Assembly (NCBI RefSeq): GCF_002813455.1
Contig: NZ_PHHE01000001.1
Coordinates: 3,275,001 to 3,339,000 of the forward strand
Length of the DNA: 64,000 bases
Source of the DNA: Pseudomonas baetica
Lineage (GTDB): Bacteria; Pseudomonadota; Gammaproteobacteria; Pseudomonadales; Pseudomonadaceae
Direction of reading: 5' to 3'
Shown: piece after piece, positions 18,247 to 28,989 of the stretch
How the letters are laid out: each line of letters begins with the position of its first letter
How positions within the stretch are numbered: position 1 is the first letter of the stretch
The notes under the pieces: model-generated
Databases searched by the model: none
What the model saw: the letters and a program-made list of their open reading frames with translations, nothing else
Told to the model about the DNA's origin: nothing
Program-made: the position numbers and the translations under genes

Positions 18247-18678
18247 ATGGCTATCGTTAAGAAAGCATCCGCGCATTGGGCAGGTGATCTGAAAACCGGC
18301 ATCGGCTCGATCTCCACTGAAACCGGTGTCCTCAGAGAAGCCCCGTATGGCTTCAAGGCACGCTTCGAGGGCGGCAAGGGCACCAACCCTGAAGAACTGA
18401 TCGGCGCGGCCCATGCCGGCTGTTTCTCCATGGCGTTTTCGATGATTCTCGGCGATGCCGGCCTGAAAGCCGACAGCATCGACACCAACGCTGAAGTCAC
18501 CCTCGACCAGGTCGACGGAGGGTTTGCGATTACTGCGGTGAAGCTGATCCTCAAGGCGAAAATTCCGGGGGCGACTCAGGCGCAGTTTGAAGAACTGAGC
18601 AACAAGGCCAAGGAAGGGTGCCCGGTATCCAAGGTTCTGAATGCCAAGATCACCCTTGAGGCATCGTTGGTCAGCTGA
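18247..18678 (+). CDS. OsmC-family peroxiredoxin
   Basis: This 143-aa OsmC/Ohr-type thiol peroxidase has the two catalytic cysteines in AAHAGCFSMAFSMIL and KEGCPVSKVL. It detoxifies organic hydroperoxides and is commonly osmotically and stationary-phase induced. The ATG at 18247 is preceded by GAGGAGGCAGAC. The frame is open far upstream, but that part reads over the LLM gene antisense and its leader and has no family similarity. A REP pair follows the gene. Confidence 0.93.
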   Translation: MAIVKKASAHWAGDLKTGIGSISTETGVLREAPYGFKARFEGGKGTNPEELIGAAHAGCFSMAFSMILGDAGLKADSIDTNAEVTLDQVDGGFAITAVKLILKAKIPGATQAQFEELSNKAKEGCPVSKVLNAKITLEASLVS

Positions 18679-18718
18679 TTTTCCAAGGCGCGATTCAGGC
18701 GTTGGCAGCACCGACGCC

Positions 18719-18811
18719 TTCGCGAGCAGGCTCGCTCCCACATTCGATCTCCAGCGGACACATTTTCTGTGAACAACCGGGATTCCTTGTGGGAGCGAGC
18801 CTGCTCGCGAA
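18719..18811. repeat. REP pair, outward type, 45-bp spacer
   Basis: Arms TTCGCGAGCAGGCTCGCTCC (18719-18742) and the inverse (18788-18811) are in the opposite relative order to the REPIN at 16897. Confidence 0.85.
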
Positions 18812-18935
18812 AGCGGCCTCAAGCGATGAGCAGAACTTGTGAGCGAAGTCAGAACCTGCTCGGCGAAAGTGTGGTCGAATACATGACAGCAGCTTCAGCG
18901 CACACCCGTGCGCGCTGCCTCAAGGAGCTACATTG

Positions 18936-19175
18936 ATGAAACGTATTGGCTTGGCGATCCTCTGCAGTGCACTGGCCACATCAGTTCTCGCCGCCCCTAA
19001 AGACTGCGAAAAACTCAGGAAAGAGATCGAAATCAAGATCCAGGCTAAAGCCGTGCCGTCCTACACACTGGAAATCGTCACCAAGGAAGAAGCCGCGCAA
19101 CATGACATCGCCATGGTTGTCGGTTCTTGCGAGAACGGCAGTAAAGCAATCGTCTATCAAAAGAACAGCGACTGA
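18936..19175 (+). CDS. DUF1161 exported small protein, copy 2
   Basis: This 79-aa paralog of the 16608 gene has a signal peptide ending SVLAA, conserved CEKLRKEIE and VVGSCENGSKAIVY, and a few extra residues before the second Cys. AAGGAGC lies 9 bp before the ATG at 18936; the TTG at 18933 is less likely. It is convergent with the lipoprotein gene ending at 19182, with only 6 bp between the stops and no clear terminator. The function is unknown. Confidence 0.86.
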   Translation: MKRIGLAILCSALATSVLAAPKDCEKLRKEIEIKIQAKAVPSYTLEIVTKEEAAQHDIAMVVGSCENGSKAIVYQKNSD

Positions 19176-19181
19176 AATTGC

Positions 19182-19601
19182 TCAGGGCACGCAGTTGATC
19201 TGCCGTTCCTCGGCAACGATCTGCCCCTGGCCGTTTAGCAACCGGGCGCTTGGCGTAAAGGCCAATGACCGGGCTTCGAGCCGATAACGTTGCCCTGCCT
19301 CGAAATGATCGTAGCGCACTCTCATGTAACACAGCCGCTCCTGCGGATCGGTGTCCATGCCCTGACCACCGCCGAAGACTTCGAAATCAAAACGCACCGT
19401 CAGCTCATGGCTGCCCGGTGGGACCTGAAAAAATCGGCCATCCTGCAAGCGCATATTGTCCAGCCGTTCGGCCATCAGCACCTTGCCGCCGGGCGTGGGC
19501 ATGGCAAAGTCGACCCAGGCCTTGCCGGGGTCCGCCGCCGGCATCGGGCTCTGGCAACCGGCAACCACACTTGCAGCGAGCAACAGCGTCAATCTGCGCA
19601 T
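19182..19601 (-). CDS. PA0061/PA0062-type lipoprotein, copy 1
   Basis: This 139-aa predicted lipoprotein has signal MRRLTLLLAASVVAGC with a lipobox (VAGC). The conserved elements FQVPPGSHELTVRFDFEV and FEAGQRYRLEARSLAF suggest a small beta-rich domain. It is a paralog of the next gene upstream (19642-20064), and both lie on the minus strand with 40 bp between them, so they probably form one transcript. The function is unknown. The start ATG at 19601 is set by the signal peptide; the longer open frame has none. Confidence 0.8.
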   Translation of the reverse strand: MRRLTLLLAASVVAGCQSPMPAADPGKAWVDFAMPTPGGKVLMAERLDNMRLQDGRFFQVPPGSHELTVRFDFEVFGGGQGMDTDPQERLCYMRVRYDHFEAGQRYRLEARSLAFTPSARLLNGQGQIVAEERQINCVP

Positions 19602-19641
19602 GATCAATGTCCTTTGGATTGGACAACCAGCATAACGCCGT

Positions 19642-20064
19642 TCAGGTCTTCTGACAGCCTGCCGGCGTGCCCTGCCCCACGACCTTGCGCTGCTCGTCAT
19701 ACAGCTTGGCCCATGGGCGGAATCCGATACTGCCGGCCTGTAACTGATAGCGCTGACCCGCGTTGAAGTCCTTGAATTTGACGTTCAACTGGCAATCGCG
19801 CCATAGCGGTTCGGCAACCGGGCCGATGTTGGTCGCCTCCACCGGAAACTGATAACGCACCTTCAGCTCATGGCTGCCGGGCTGCACCTCGAAGTAACGT
19901 TTGTCGACGGCGGCCTGGCTGTCGACTTGCAGCGCTTGCAGCGCCGTGTCCTGTTGCCGGGCATCCAGATCGACCCAGGCTTGCGAAGGGTCGGGATCGG
20001 GCATTCCGAATCCGGCACAACCGGCCAGCGTCAGCAGGCTTCCTGTCAGTATCAACATGCGCAT
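19642..20064 (-). CDS. PA0061/PA0062-type lipoprotein, copy 2
   Basis: This 140-aa predicted lipoprotein has lipobox LTLAGC. The same PGSHELKVRYQFPV and FNAGQRYQLQAGSIGFRPW elements as its paralog at 19182 are present, and W-V-D-L after the N-terminal linker is shared (AWVDLDA vs AWVDFAM). It is the first gene of the pair and is divergent from the aminopeptidase at 20124 across about 60 bp. The function is unknown. Confidence 0.8.
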   Translation of the reverse strand: MRMLILTGSLLTLAGCAGFGMPDPDPSQAWVDLDARQQDTALQALQVDSQAAVDKRYFEVQPGSHELKVRYQFPVEATNIGPVAEPLWRDCQLNVKFKDFNAGQRYQLQAGSIGFRPWAKLYDEQRKVVGQGTPAGCQKT

Positions 20065-20123
20065 AGCGGAGCTCCAATGGGCGGGATAGTCTTGCGGGCA
20101 GACTTTCCAGGGGATTTCTTATT

Positions 20124-21200
20124 TTGATCAGGCCGCTTCCAAGCCATCGGTTACTTGATCGCGTTTTTCGGATTTTGTTTCCGGGTGTGATGCTTTTGTT
20201 GCTCAACGGTTGTGCAAGCCTCAGCTATTACAGCCAGTTGGCCAGTGGTCAGTTGCAGTTGCTGCGCGCGCGCGAGCCGGTAGCCGAGGTCATTGCCGAC
20301 CCGAGTCGCGACGCGAAACTGCGCACGCATCTGGCCCAGTCGCAAAAGGCCCGGGCCTTCGCCAGCGAGCAACTGCACCTGCCGGACAACCAGAGCTATC
20401 GCCTGTACGCGGACATTGGCCGGCCGTTTGTGGTGTGGAACGTATTCGCCACCCAAGAGTTTTCCCTGACCGCGCAAAACCATTGCTTCCCGATTGCCGG
20501 GTGCGTGGCTTATCGCGGCTACTACAGCCAGAGCGCGGCGCGGGGCGAAGCGGCGATTCAGCGGCTGCAAGGCTTGGACGTGTCGATGGGTGGCGTCGAG
20601 GCCTATTCGACGCTGGGCTGGTTCAACGACCCGATCCTCAATTCGATGATGGGCTGGGGCGACGAACGGTTAGCCACACTGATTTTCCATGAACTGGCCC
20701 ATCAACGCGTCTATGTGAAGGACGACACCGAGTTCAACGAGTCTTTCGCCACGTTTGTCGAGCAGGAAGGCACGCGGCAGTGGCGGGCGTTTCGCGGGTT
20801 GCCAGCGGACACTGATGCAAAGCTCAAACAGCGTGATCAATTCATTGCGTTGGTGCTGGATACGCGGTCACGTCTGGAAAAGCTCTATGCCCAGCCATTG
20901 CCGGTCGAGCAGATGCGCGAGCGCAAAGCGGAGGAGTTCGAGCGGTTTCGCCGGGATTATCGGTTGATGCGCGACAGCCAGTGGGCCGGGGACAAGCGTT
21001 ATGACGCTTGGGTCAATGCGCCGTTGAACAATGCGCGGCTGTTGCCGTTTGGGCTTTATGACCAGTGGGTGCCGGCGTTTGCGGCGTTGTTCCGGCAGGT
21101 CGGGGGGGATTGGCTGAGGTTTTATGCCGAGGTCGAGCGGTTGGGTGGGTTGCAGGTGGCTGAGCGTAAGGCGGCGCTCAAGGCATTGGCGCAATCCTGA
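20124..21200 (+). CDS. Lipoprotein zinc aminopeptidase (DUF-type M-family, HELAH)
   Basis: This 358-aa protein has a lipobox in FPGVMLLLLNGC and the zinc signature HELAHQRVYVKDD with a downstream glutamate (NESFATFVEQEG). That is the pattern of the putative aminopeptidase family (PF10023-like) common in proteobacteria. It is predicted to be anchored in the envelope. The start is taken as TTG at 20124 with AGGGGA about 10 bp upstream, because no ATG precedes the signal sequence. A REP pair follows it. The substrate is unknown. Confidence 0.8.
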   Translation: MIRPLPSHRLLDRVFRILFPGVMLLLLNGCASLSYYSQLASGQLQLLRAREPVAEVIADPSRDAKLRTHLAQSQKARAFASEQLHLPDNQSYRLYADIGRPFVVWNVFATQEFSLTAQNHCFPIAGCVAYRGYYSQSAARGEAAIQRLQGLDVSMGGVEAYSTLGWFNDPILNSMMGWGDERLATLIFHELAHQRVYVKDDTEFNESFATFVEQEGTRQWRAFRGLPADTDAKLKQRDQFIALVLDTRSRLEKLYAQPLPVEQMRERKAEEFERFRRDYRLMRDSQWAGDKRYDAWVNAPLNNARLLPFGLYDQWVPAFAALFRQVGGDWLRFYAEVERLGGLQVAERKAALKALAQS

Positions 21201-21224
21201 TTTTGCATTGGCTGGGCCGGCCCT

Positions 21225-21288
21225 TTCGCGAGCAAGCCCGCCCACAGGGGGAATGCATTCCAAATGTGGGAGCGGGCTTGCTCGCGAA
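21225..21288. repeat. REP pair, outward type, 18-bp spacer
   Basis: Arms TTCGCGAGCAAGCCCGCCC (21225-21246, two bases shorter) and the inverse (21265-21288) flank GGAATGCATTCC. The element lies between the convergent aminopeptidase and the HAD gene. Confidence 0.87.
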
Positions 21289-21972
21289 GGCGTACTGATC
21301 AGCGCCGCATAAATGCCTGATGCAACTCGGCCAGCGTTTCAAAGTGGAAGGCCGGCGCCTCGGCATTCAGCTCTTCAAAACTGCCAAATCCATACCCCAC
21401 TGCCGCCGCATCCAGCCCATTGCTGCGCGCGCCGATCAAGTCATGCTTACGATCGCCGATCATCAGCGTATTCGCCGGATCCAGCCCTTCCTCGGCCACC
21501 AGATGCGCAATCAGCTCCACCTTGTTGGTCCGCGTGCCATCCAGTTCACTGCCATAAATCACCTTGAAATGCCGGGCAAAGTCGAAGTGCCGGGCGATCT
21601 CGCGGGCGAACACCCACGGCTTGGACGTCGCGATATACAGCTGCCGCCCCTGGCCGCTGAGGGTTTCCAGCAACGGCGTGACACCGTCGAACACGCGGTT
21701 CTCATACAAGCCGGTGACCTTGAAGCGCTCGCGATAGAAATTCACCGCCTCCCACGCCTTGGCCTCGTCGAAGCCATAAAACTGCATGAACGCCTGCAGC
21801 AGCGGCGGGCCGATGAAGTGCTCAAGCCTGGTCAGGTCCGGCTCATCGATGCCGAGCTTACCCAAGGCGAACTGGATAGAACGGGTGATGCCCTCACGCG
21901 GGTCAGTCTGTAGTGGTCTAATGAAACCGGACACCCATTTAGGCGAGAATGCTCGCCAGATAGAGGTGTCTG

Positions 21973-23135
<1,163 letters not shown>

Positions 23136-23215
23136 CCACTACAGTCAGGGTGCCATCGAGGTCGAACAGTACGGTCTGGTAATGCATGAGAAATCCTGAG
23201 CAGGTGTAAGTCGAT

Positions 23216-23761
23216 TCAGAGCCGGTCGTAGCCTTCGGCAAGGTGCAGATCCTTGAGCTTCACGTAGTTCGCCGCGCTGTAGGTGAAAAAAGCGTTTTCC
23301 TTGTCGGTCAGCGCACGGATCTGCTTCACCGGGCTGCCGACATACAGAAAACCGCTTTCCAGGCGCTTGCCCGGTGGCACCAGGCTGCCGGCGCCGATGA
23401 TCACGTCGTCCTCAACCACCGCGCCGTCCATGACGATGCTGCCCATGCCGATCAGCACGCGACTGCCTACCGTGCAGCCGTGGAGCATGACTTTGTGGGC
23501 AATGGTCACGTCGTCGCCGATCAGCAACGGGAAGCCGTCCGGGTTGAACGGTCCGGCGTGGGTGATGTGCAACACGCAGCCGTCCTGCACGCTGGTGCGC
23601 GCACCGATGCGGATGCGGTGCATGTCGCCGCGGATGACGGTCAGCGGCCAGACGGAGCTGTCTTCGCCGATTTCGACGTCGCCGATCACCACCGCCGAGC
23701 CGTCGACAAATGCGCCTTGGCTCAACTGCGGGGTGTGATTCTGGTACTTGCGAAGGGACAC
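23216..23761 (-). CDS. Gamma-class carbonic anhydrase-like hexapeptide protein
   Basis: This 181-aa left-handed beta-helix protein has repeated hexapeptides (VVIGDVEIGEDSSVWP, VLIGMGSIVMDGAVVEDDVIIGAG). The metal-binding histidines typical of the gamma-CA/YrdA group are seen in VLHITHAG and IAHKVMLHGC. It may hydrate CO2, though many family members have unproven activity. The GTG at 23761 follows GAGAGAAATTATC and gives the family N-terminus SLRKYQNHTPQ. It is divergent from prlC across 89 bp. Confidence 0.88.
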   Translation of the reverse strand: MSLRKYQNHTPQLSQGAFVDGSAVVIGDVEIGEDSSVWPLTVIRGDMHRIRIGARTSVQDGCVLHITHAGPFNPDGFPLLIGDDVTIAHKVMLHGCTVGSRVLIGMGSIVMDGAVVEDDVIIGAGSLVPPGKRLESGFLYVGSPVKQIRALTDKENAFFTYSAANYVKLKDLHLAEGYDRL

Positions 23762-23850
23762 GATAATTTCTCTCTCTGTCGCCGATAGCTGCGGTCGATG
23801 CCGATTGTAATTAAGATGGGGCAATGTTTCTTCCAGCCAAGGTGCCAACC

Positions 23851-25902
23851 GTGAGCGTGAACAACCCTCTTCTGCAGTCCTACGACCTGCCGCCGTTCTC
23901 CACGATCCGTGCCGAACACGTGCTGCCAGCCATCGAAACGATCCTGGCCGACAACCGCGCCGCCATCGCTGAAATCCTCAAGAGCCAAGGCCAGAACCCT
24001 ACCTGGGCCGGCCTGGTGCTGGCGATGGACGAACTCAATGATCGCCTCGGGGCGGCCTGGAGCCCGGTCAGCCACCTCAACGCCGTGTGCAACAGCGCCG
24101 AACTGCGCGAAGCCTACGAGTCGTGCCTGCCAGCCCTGAGCGCCTACTCCACCGAGATGGGCCAGAACCGCGAACTGTTCCAGGCGTATGAAGCCTTGGC
24201 CAACAGCCCGCAAGCCGCCGGTTTCGACGTGGCGCAGAAAACCATTCTGGAACACGCCCTGCGCGATTTCCGCCTGTCGGGTATCGACCTGCCAGAAGCC
24301 GAACAGAAACGCTACGCCGAAGTGCAAAGCAAGCTGTCCGAGCTGGGCAGCCGCTTCTCCAACCAACTGCTCGACGCCACCCAGGCCTGGACCAAGCACG
24401 TCACCGACGAAGCCGCCCTCGCCGGCCTGACTGATTCGGCCAAGGCGCAAATGGCTGCCGCTGCACAGGCCAAAGGCCTTGATGGCTGGCTGATCAGCCT
24501 GGAATTCCCAAGCTACTACGCGGTGATGACCTACGCCCAGGACCGTGCGTTGCGCGAAGAAGTCTACGCCGCCTACTGCACCCGCGCCTCGGATCAAGGC
24601 CCGAATGCCGGCCAGAACGACAACACCCCGGTGATGGAAGAGATCCTCGACTTGCGTCAGGAGCTGGCCAAGCTGTTGGGTTTTGCCAGCTTCGCCGAGC
24701 TGAGCCTGGCGACCAAAATGGCCGAGTCCAGCGATCAGGTGCTGAGCTTCCTGCGTGATCTGGCCAAGCGCAGCAAACCGTTCGCCGCGCAGGATCTGCA
24801 ACAGCTGCGTGCCTACGCCGCCGAACAGGGCTGCGCCGATCTGCAAAGCTGGGACAGCGGTTTCTACGGCGAAAAGCTGCGTGAGCAACGCTACAGCGTC
24901 GCTCAGGAAACCCTGCGCGCCTACTTCCCGATCGACAAAGTGCTGGGCGGTCTGTTCGCTATCGTTCAACGCCTGTACGGCATCGAGATCGCCGAGCAGA
25001 AAGGCTTCGACACCTGGCACCCGGACGTGCGCCTGTTCGAAATCAAGGAAAACGGCCAGCACGTCGGCCGCTTCTTCTTCGACCTGTATGCCCGCGCCAA
25101 CAAGCGTGGCGGTGCCTGGATGGACGGCGCCCGCGATCGTCGTCGCACTGCTGACGGCGTGCTGCAAAGCCCGGTGGCCAACCTGGTGTGTAACTTCACC
25201 CCGGCGGACAGCGGCAAGCCTGCGCTGCTGACCCACGATGAGGTCACCACCCTGTTCCACGAATTCGGCCATGGCCTGCATCACCTGCTGACCCGCGTTG
25301 ATCATGCCGGCGTTTCGGGCATCAACGGCGTGGCGTGGGACGCCGTCGAGCTGCCGAGCCAGTTCATGGAAAACTGGTGCTGGGAGCCGGAAGGCCTGGC
25401 GCTGATTTCCGGCCACTACGAAACCGGTGAGCCGCTGCCACAGGATCTGCTGGAAAAAATGCTCGCGGCGAAGAACTTCCAGTCCGGCCTGATGATGGTG
25501 CGGCAGCTGGAGTTCTCGCTGTTCGACTTCGAACTGCACGCCACTCATGGCGACGGCCGCAGCGTGTTGCAGGTGCTGGAAGGCGTACGTGACGAGGTGT
25601 CGGTGATGCGTCCACCGGCCTACAACCGCTTCCCCAACAGCTTCGCGCACATCTTCGCCGGCGGTTATGCGGCGGGCTACTACAGCTACAAGTGGGCTGA
25701 AGTGCTGTCGGCCGATGCCTTCTCGAAATTCGAAGAAGACGGCGTGCTCAACGCTGAAACCGGTCGCGCGTTCCGCGAAGCGATTCTGGCTCGCGGCGGG
25801 TCGCAGGCGCCGATGGTGCTGTTCGTCGACTTCCGTGGTCGCGAGCCATCGATTGACGCACTCTTGCGCCACAGCGGCCTGAGTGAGGACGCGGCAGCAT
25901 GA
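23851..25902 (+). CDS. prlC: Oligopeptidase A
   Basis: This 683-aa M3-family zinc metallopeptidase has HEFGH at residues 470-474 and the third ligand Glu in the downstream segment GVAWDAVELPSQFMENW. It degrades signal peptides and other oligopeptides in the cytoplasm. The start GTG at 23851 gives MSVNNPLLQSYDLPPF; an upstream in-frame ATG (23824) is less likely. Its stop overlaps the yheV ATG (ATGA), so the two are co-translated. A second M3 gene follows at 26302. Confidence 0.95.
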   Translation: MSVNNPLLQSYDLPPFSTIRAEHVLPAIETILADNRAAIAEILKSQGQNPTWAGLVLAMDELNDRLGAAWSPVSHLNAVCNSAELREAYESCLPALSAYSTEMGQNRELFQAYEALANSPQAAGFDVAQKTILEHALRDFRLSGIDLPEAEQKRYAEVQSKLSELGSRFSNQLLDATQAWTKHVTDEAALAGLTDSAKAQMAAAAQAKGLDGWLISLEFPSYYAVMTYAQDRALREEVYAAYCTRASDQGPNAGQNDNTPVMEEILDLRQELAKLLGFASFAELSLATKMAESSDQVLSFLRDLAKRSKPFAAQDLQQLRAYAAEQGCADLQSWDSGFYGEKLREQRYSVAQETLRAYFPIDKVLGGLFAIVQRLYGIEIAEQKGFDTWHPDVRLFEIKENGQHVGRFFFDLYARANKRGGAWMDGARDRRRTADGVLQSPVANLVCNFTPADSGKPALLTHDEVTTLFHEFGHGLHHLLTRVDHAGVSGINGVAWDAVELPSQFMENWCWEPEGLALISGHYETGEPLPQDLLEKMLAAKNFQSGLMMVRQLEFSLFDFELHATHGDGRSVLQVLEGVRDEVSVMRPPAYNRFPNSFAHIFAGGYAAGYYSYKWAEVLSADAFSKFEEDGVLNAETGRAFREAILARGGSQAPMVLFVDFRGREPSIDALLRHSGLSEDAAA

Positions 25903-26189
25903 GCGAGGCGCCTGTGATTACCAAAAAACGCTTTATCGCCGGGGCGGTCTGCCCGGCGTGCAGCGAGCCGGACAAGTTGATGATGTGGAACGAGGACAGC
26001 GTGCCGCACCGCGAATGCGTGGCGTGCGGTTACTCCGACACACTCAACGAGCAAGGGCTGTCAGTACCCAAAGAGCTGGGCACGCGGGTCAACACCAGCG
26101 CGCTCAAGCCGCCCGCGGACAAGAAAGTCCAGGCGGTGCAGTTCTTCCCGAACCCGAAGCTTGCGAAAAAGCCCGACGAGCAACACTGA
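25899..26189 (+). CDS. yheV: YheV-family zinc-ribbon protein
   Basis: This 96-aa protein has four cysteines in CPACSE and CVACGYSD, a zinc ribbon, followed by a basic tail. YheV-like proteins usually lie beside prlC, as here, with an ATGA overlap. The role is unknown; an effect on peptidase activity or nucleic-acid binding is speculation. A long hairpin follows the stop. Confidence 0.9.
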   Translation: MSEAPVITKKRFIAGAVCPACSEPDKLMMWNEDSVPHRECVACGYSDTLNEQGLSVPKELGTRVNTSALKPPADKKVQAVQFFPNPKLAKKPDEQH

Positions 26190-26195
26190 GCCACC

Positions 26196-26233
26196 ACCAC
26201 CTTCCACGGATAACCCGTGGAAGGTGGTATCTA
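26196..26233 (+). terminator. Hairpin terminator after yheV
   Basis: The 14-bp stem ACCACCTTCCACGG/CCGTGGAAGGTGGT is followed by a moderately T-rich tail (ATCTATTT). Confidence 0.65.
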
Positions 26234-26301
26234 TTTACCGCCTTCTCCGCGCGCTTCCTGCCTAGTCTGGATGTTTCAGCCAGACGTCAAGGAAGACGCC
26301 C

Positions 26302-28338
26302 ATGCCCCTCTCCAATCCTCTGTTGCACCCCTGGGACTTGCCGCCTTGGTCTGCCGTGCGCGCCGAACACCTGATGCCCGCCATCACTGCGATCATTGCC
26401 GCCAATCGGCAAGCCATCGGCGAGATCGTTGACCATCAGACAGCGCTCCCCGGCTGGGATGATCTGGTATTGGCAGTCGATGACACCGACGCCCGCCTTG
26501 ACGAGGCCATGGGCATCGTCGAGGTCTTGGCCACGGTAAACCACGATAGCCACTGGACACTCGCCATCGAGGGCTGCAACGAGGCAGCGAGCGATTATCG
26601 TCTGTGGAAATCCACCCACCTGGGACTGTTTCGCGCCTATCAGACTCTGCAACAGAGTGCGCTTGCCCGCAGTTTCGACCCTGCCCGCAAATTTGCCCTG
26701 AGCAAGGTGCTGCGCAAGTTTCAGCTGTCCGGCATCGCACTTGCGTCGCAAGGCCAGGAAACACTGGCGCGACTCAATGACGAAATCGACCGGCTCGAAA
26801 CGTTGTTTCTCAATAACCTCGACCGCGCCAATAGCCGATGGCGCAAACACATTGACGATGTTGCGCTGCTTGAGGGACTGCCACAGGCGATACAGGATCA
26901 TCTGGCCCGGCTGGCCAAGGACGCCGGGCTTGGCGGATGGTTGCTGCCACTGGACCACAACACCTATCACCAGGTCATGACGTACGCGGAACATCGGCCA
27001 CTGCGCGAAGAATACTTCCATGCGTATTCCACCCGAGCCTCCGACCAAGGCCCTCATGCAGGACTGTTCGATAACGGCCCGGTACTGGCCTCGTTACTGG
27101 CGCTGCGTCAGCAGAAAGCCGAGCTCCTCGGCTATGCCGATTTTGCCCAGTTACGTCTGGCCATGGAGTCATCCCAATCGACTTTGCATATCAATGCTTT
27201 TTTACGCCAGCAGTTGGCCCTGACGCGCCCTGCGCTCGTGCAGGAAAGGCAAGCACTCGAGGCCTTTGCACAGGCGCTAGGCGCGCCTGAAACCAAAGCC
27301 TGGGATCAGGATTTTCTCGCGCAGAAATGGCGTGATTCGCACTTCAGCGGGGCATTGAAGGGGCTGCGCGATTACTTCCCACTGGAGGGTACCCTGCACC
27401 GGCTCTGTCTGTTCAGCGAGCGCATGTTTGGCATTCAGCTCGTCGAACAGAAGACGCTCAGCTATTGGCACGCACATGTGCGCCTGTTCGAGGTCAGGGA
27501 AAATGGACAGGCGCTCGGCCACCTGTATATCGATCCGTATAAGCGCCCGGGACTGGCCGACTTTGCCGGAACAGGTTCACTGCGCCATCGACGGGTAAAT
27601 GCCGAAGGTCGAGTGACACTGCCGATCGCCTTGCTCAATGGCAACTTCACACCACCCACCGACAGCATCCCCTGTTTGTTGTCGCATATTGATCTGCGTG
27701 TACTGTTTCATGAGTTCGGTCATTGTCTGCAGCACATCCTGACGCGTTCGCCCCACCACATCCTGTCCGGCATTTCACAGATGGGCCGTGAATCCGCCGA
27801 GTTTGCCGGGCAGTTTTTCGAACGGTGGTGCCTGTCGAAGGCGTTTCTCTTGTGGCTGGCTGCGCATCACCAGACAGGCGAGCGCTTGAGTGAAACGCGC
27901 GTCGAACTCGCCTTGGCCGCCATTCAAACCCAGACCAGCCAAGCGACTGCATTACTGCAGATGGGCGCATTGCTCGACTTCGAGCTGCATCGCTGTCATG
28001 GCGATGGCCGCAGCGTGCAACAGGTGTTTACCGATGTGCAGCGCGAAGCCATGCAATTGCAGCTGCCCGCGTATTGTCGATTCGCCAACGGTTTTGACTA
28101 CCTGGTGACCGGTTATGAAGCCTTGGTTTACGCCTACCTGTGGTCCGGCAAGCTGGCAGCGCAAGCGTTCAAGCGGTTTGAGCAGCAGTGGGTTTTCAAT
28201 CCGGCCACTGGCCGGGCGTTTCGCGAAACGTTCTTTTCACCGGGGGACCCGGGTTCGTTGCTGACGGCAGTACAACGCTTTCTGGGGCGCCGGGGCGATG
28301 AGCTGTTCAGCACGCCATCACCCGAAAACACCCATTGA
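26302..28338 (+). CDS. Second M3-family oligopeptidase (PrlC paralog)
   Basis: This 678-aa paralog of PrlC is collinear with it; HEFGH again falls at residues 470-474. N-terminal similarity is direct (NPLLHPWDLPPWSAVRAEHL vs NPLLQSYDLPPFSTIRAEHV). The zinc Glu region reads GRESAEFAGQFFERWC. Compared with PrlC, the region around the active site differs (HCLQHILTRSPHH vs HGLHHLLTRVDHA). This suggests a different substrate range rather than decay, since the frame is intact. It has its own leader after the yheV hairpin, with GGAAGACGCC upstream of the ATG. Confidence 0.9.
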   Translation: MPLSNPLLHPWDLPPWSAVRAEHLMPAITAIIAANRQAIGEIVDHQTALPGWDDLVLAVDDTDARLDEAMGIVEVLATVNHDSHWTLAIEGCNEAASDYRLWKSTHLGLFRAYQTLQQSALARSFDPARKFALSKVLRKFQLSGIALASQGQETLARLNDEIDRLETLFLNNLDRANSRWRKHIDDVALLEGLPQAIQDHLARLAKDAGLGGWLLPLDHNTYHQVMTYAEHRPLREEYFHAYSTRASDQGPHAGLFDNGPVLASLLALRQQKAELLGYADFAQLRLAMESSQSTLHINAFLRQQLALTRPALVQERQALEAFAQALGAPETKAWDQDFLAQKWRDSHFSGALKGLRDYFPLEGTLHRLCLFSERMFGIQLVEQKTLSYWHAHVRLFEVRENGQALGHLYIDPYKRPGLADFAGTGSLRHRRVNAEGRVTLPIALLNGNFTPPTDSIPCLLSHIDLRVLFHEFGHCLQHILTRSPHHILSGISQMGRESAEFAGQFFERWCLSKAFLLWLAAHHQTGERLSETRVELALAAIQTQTSQATALLQMGALLDFELHRCHGDGRSVQQVFTDVQREAMQLQLPAYCRFANGFDYLVTGYEALVYAYLWSGKLAAQAFKRFEQQWVFNPATGRAFRETFFSPGDPGSLLTAVQRFLGRRGDELFSTPSPENTH

Positions 28339-28347
28339 TCGGCATCA

Positions 28348-28989
28348 TCACTTGAGATTGACCGTCTGGAACCAGCTCTTCATCGAGCAGGTCGCGAACG
28401 CGCTGGTGCTGCAATCACCGTTAGCCAGCGCGGTACGCAACTTGTCGACATCGGCCTGCATCATGTAGCGAACGCCCTCCTTGAAGTGGCCACTTTCGCC
28501 GAAACCGCCCTGAGTCATTTCATTCAGGGCATCCTCTTTGCTCCAACCCTGAACCACCACGCGGTACATCGCCGCCATCAGGCCGGTGCGATCAGAGCCG
28601 TGCTTGCAATGCATCAACACCGGGCCATTGGCCTCGGCGCTCTGGATGGCGCGCAAGGTCTTGAGCACGTCGCTGTCGTCGACGTGGTTGGTGCGATAAG
28701 GCAGTTGCAGCTGATTGATCCCCGGCTCGGACAACCAGTTGCTGTCGGCTTCCGGCAGAAAGTTAATCACCGTGGTCACTTTTAGATTGTTCAGCAACGG
28801 TACCGCTCCGCCATCAGGCAATGCGCTGCGATAAAGGGTCGGTGACATCTGGAACAGGTTGTATTGCACTTCGACCGGTTGTGCCCACTCGGCGGGACGG
28901 GACGCCGTGTCAGCAGCCTCGGCCGGGATCAGGTACAGCAGAGCCACAAGCGACAAACACAAGGCAGGAAAAAAACGCACTCGGGACAT
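28348..28989 (-). CDS. Periplasmic dual-specificity/tyrosine phosphatase, TpbA-like
   Basis: This 213-aa protein has a signal peptide (RFFPALCLSLVALLYLIPAEAA), the phosphatase P-loop HCKHGSDRTG (C-x5-R), and the general-acid Asp probably in NHVDDSDV. The layout matches TpbA of P. aeruginosa, which dephosphorylates the diguanylate cyclase TpbB and so links the periplasm to c-di-GMP and biofilm. Whether a TpbB partner exists is not visible here. It is divergent from the gluconate dehydrogenase genes by 302 bp, and its 3' end lies 10 bp from the convergent peptidase gene. Confidence 0.85.
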   Translation of the reverse strand: MSRVRFFPALCLSLVALLYLIPAEAADTASRPAEWAQPVEVQYNLFQMSPTLYRSALPDGGAVPLLNNLKVTTVINFLPEADSNWLSEPGINQLQLPYRTNHVDDSDVLKTLRAIQSAEANGPVLMHCKHGSDRTGLMAAMYRVVVQGWSKEDALNEMTQGGFGESGHFKEGVRYMMQADVDKLRTALANGDCSTSAFATCSMKSWFQTVNLK

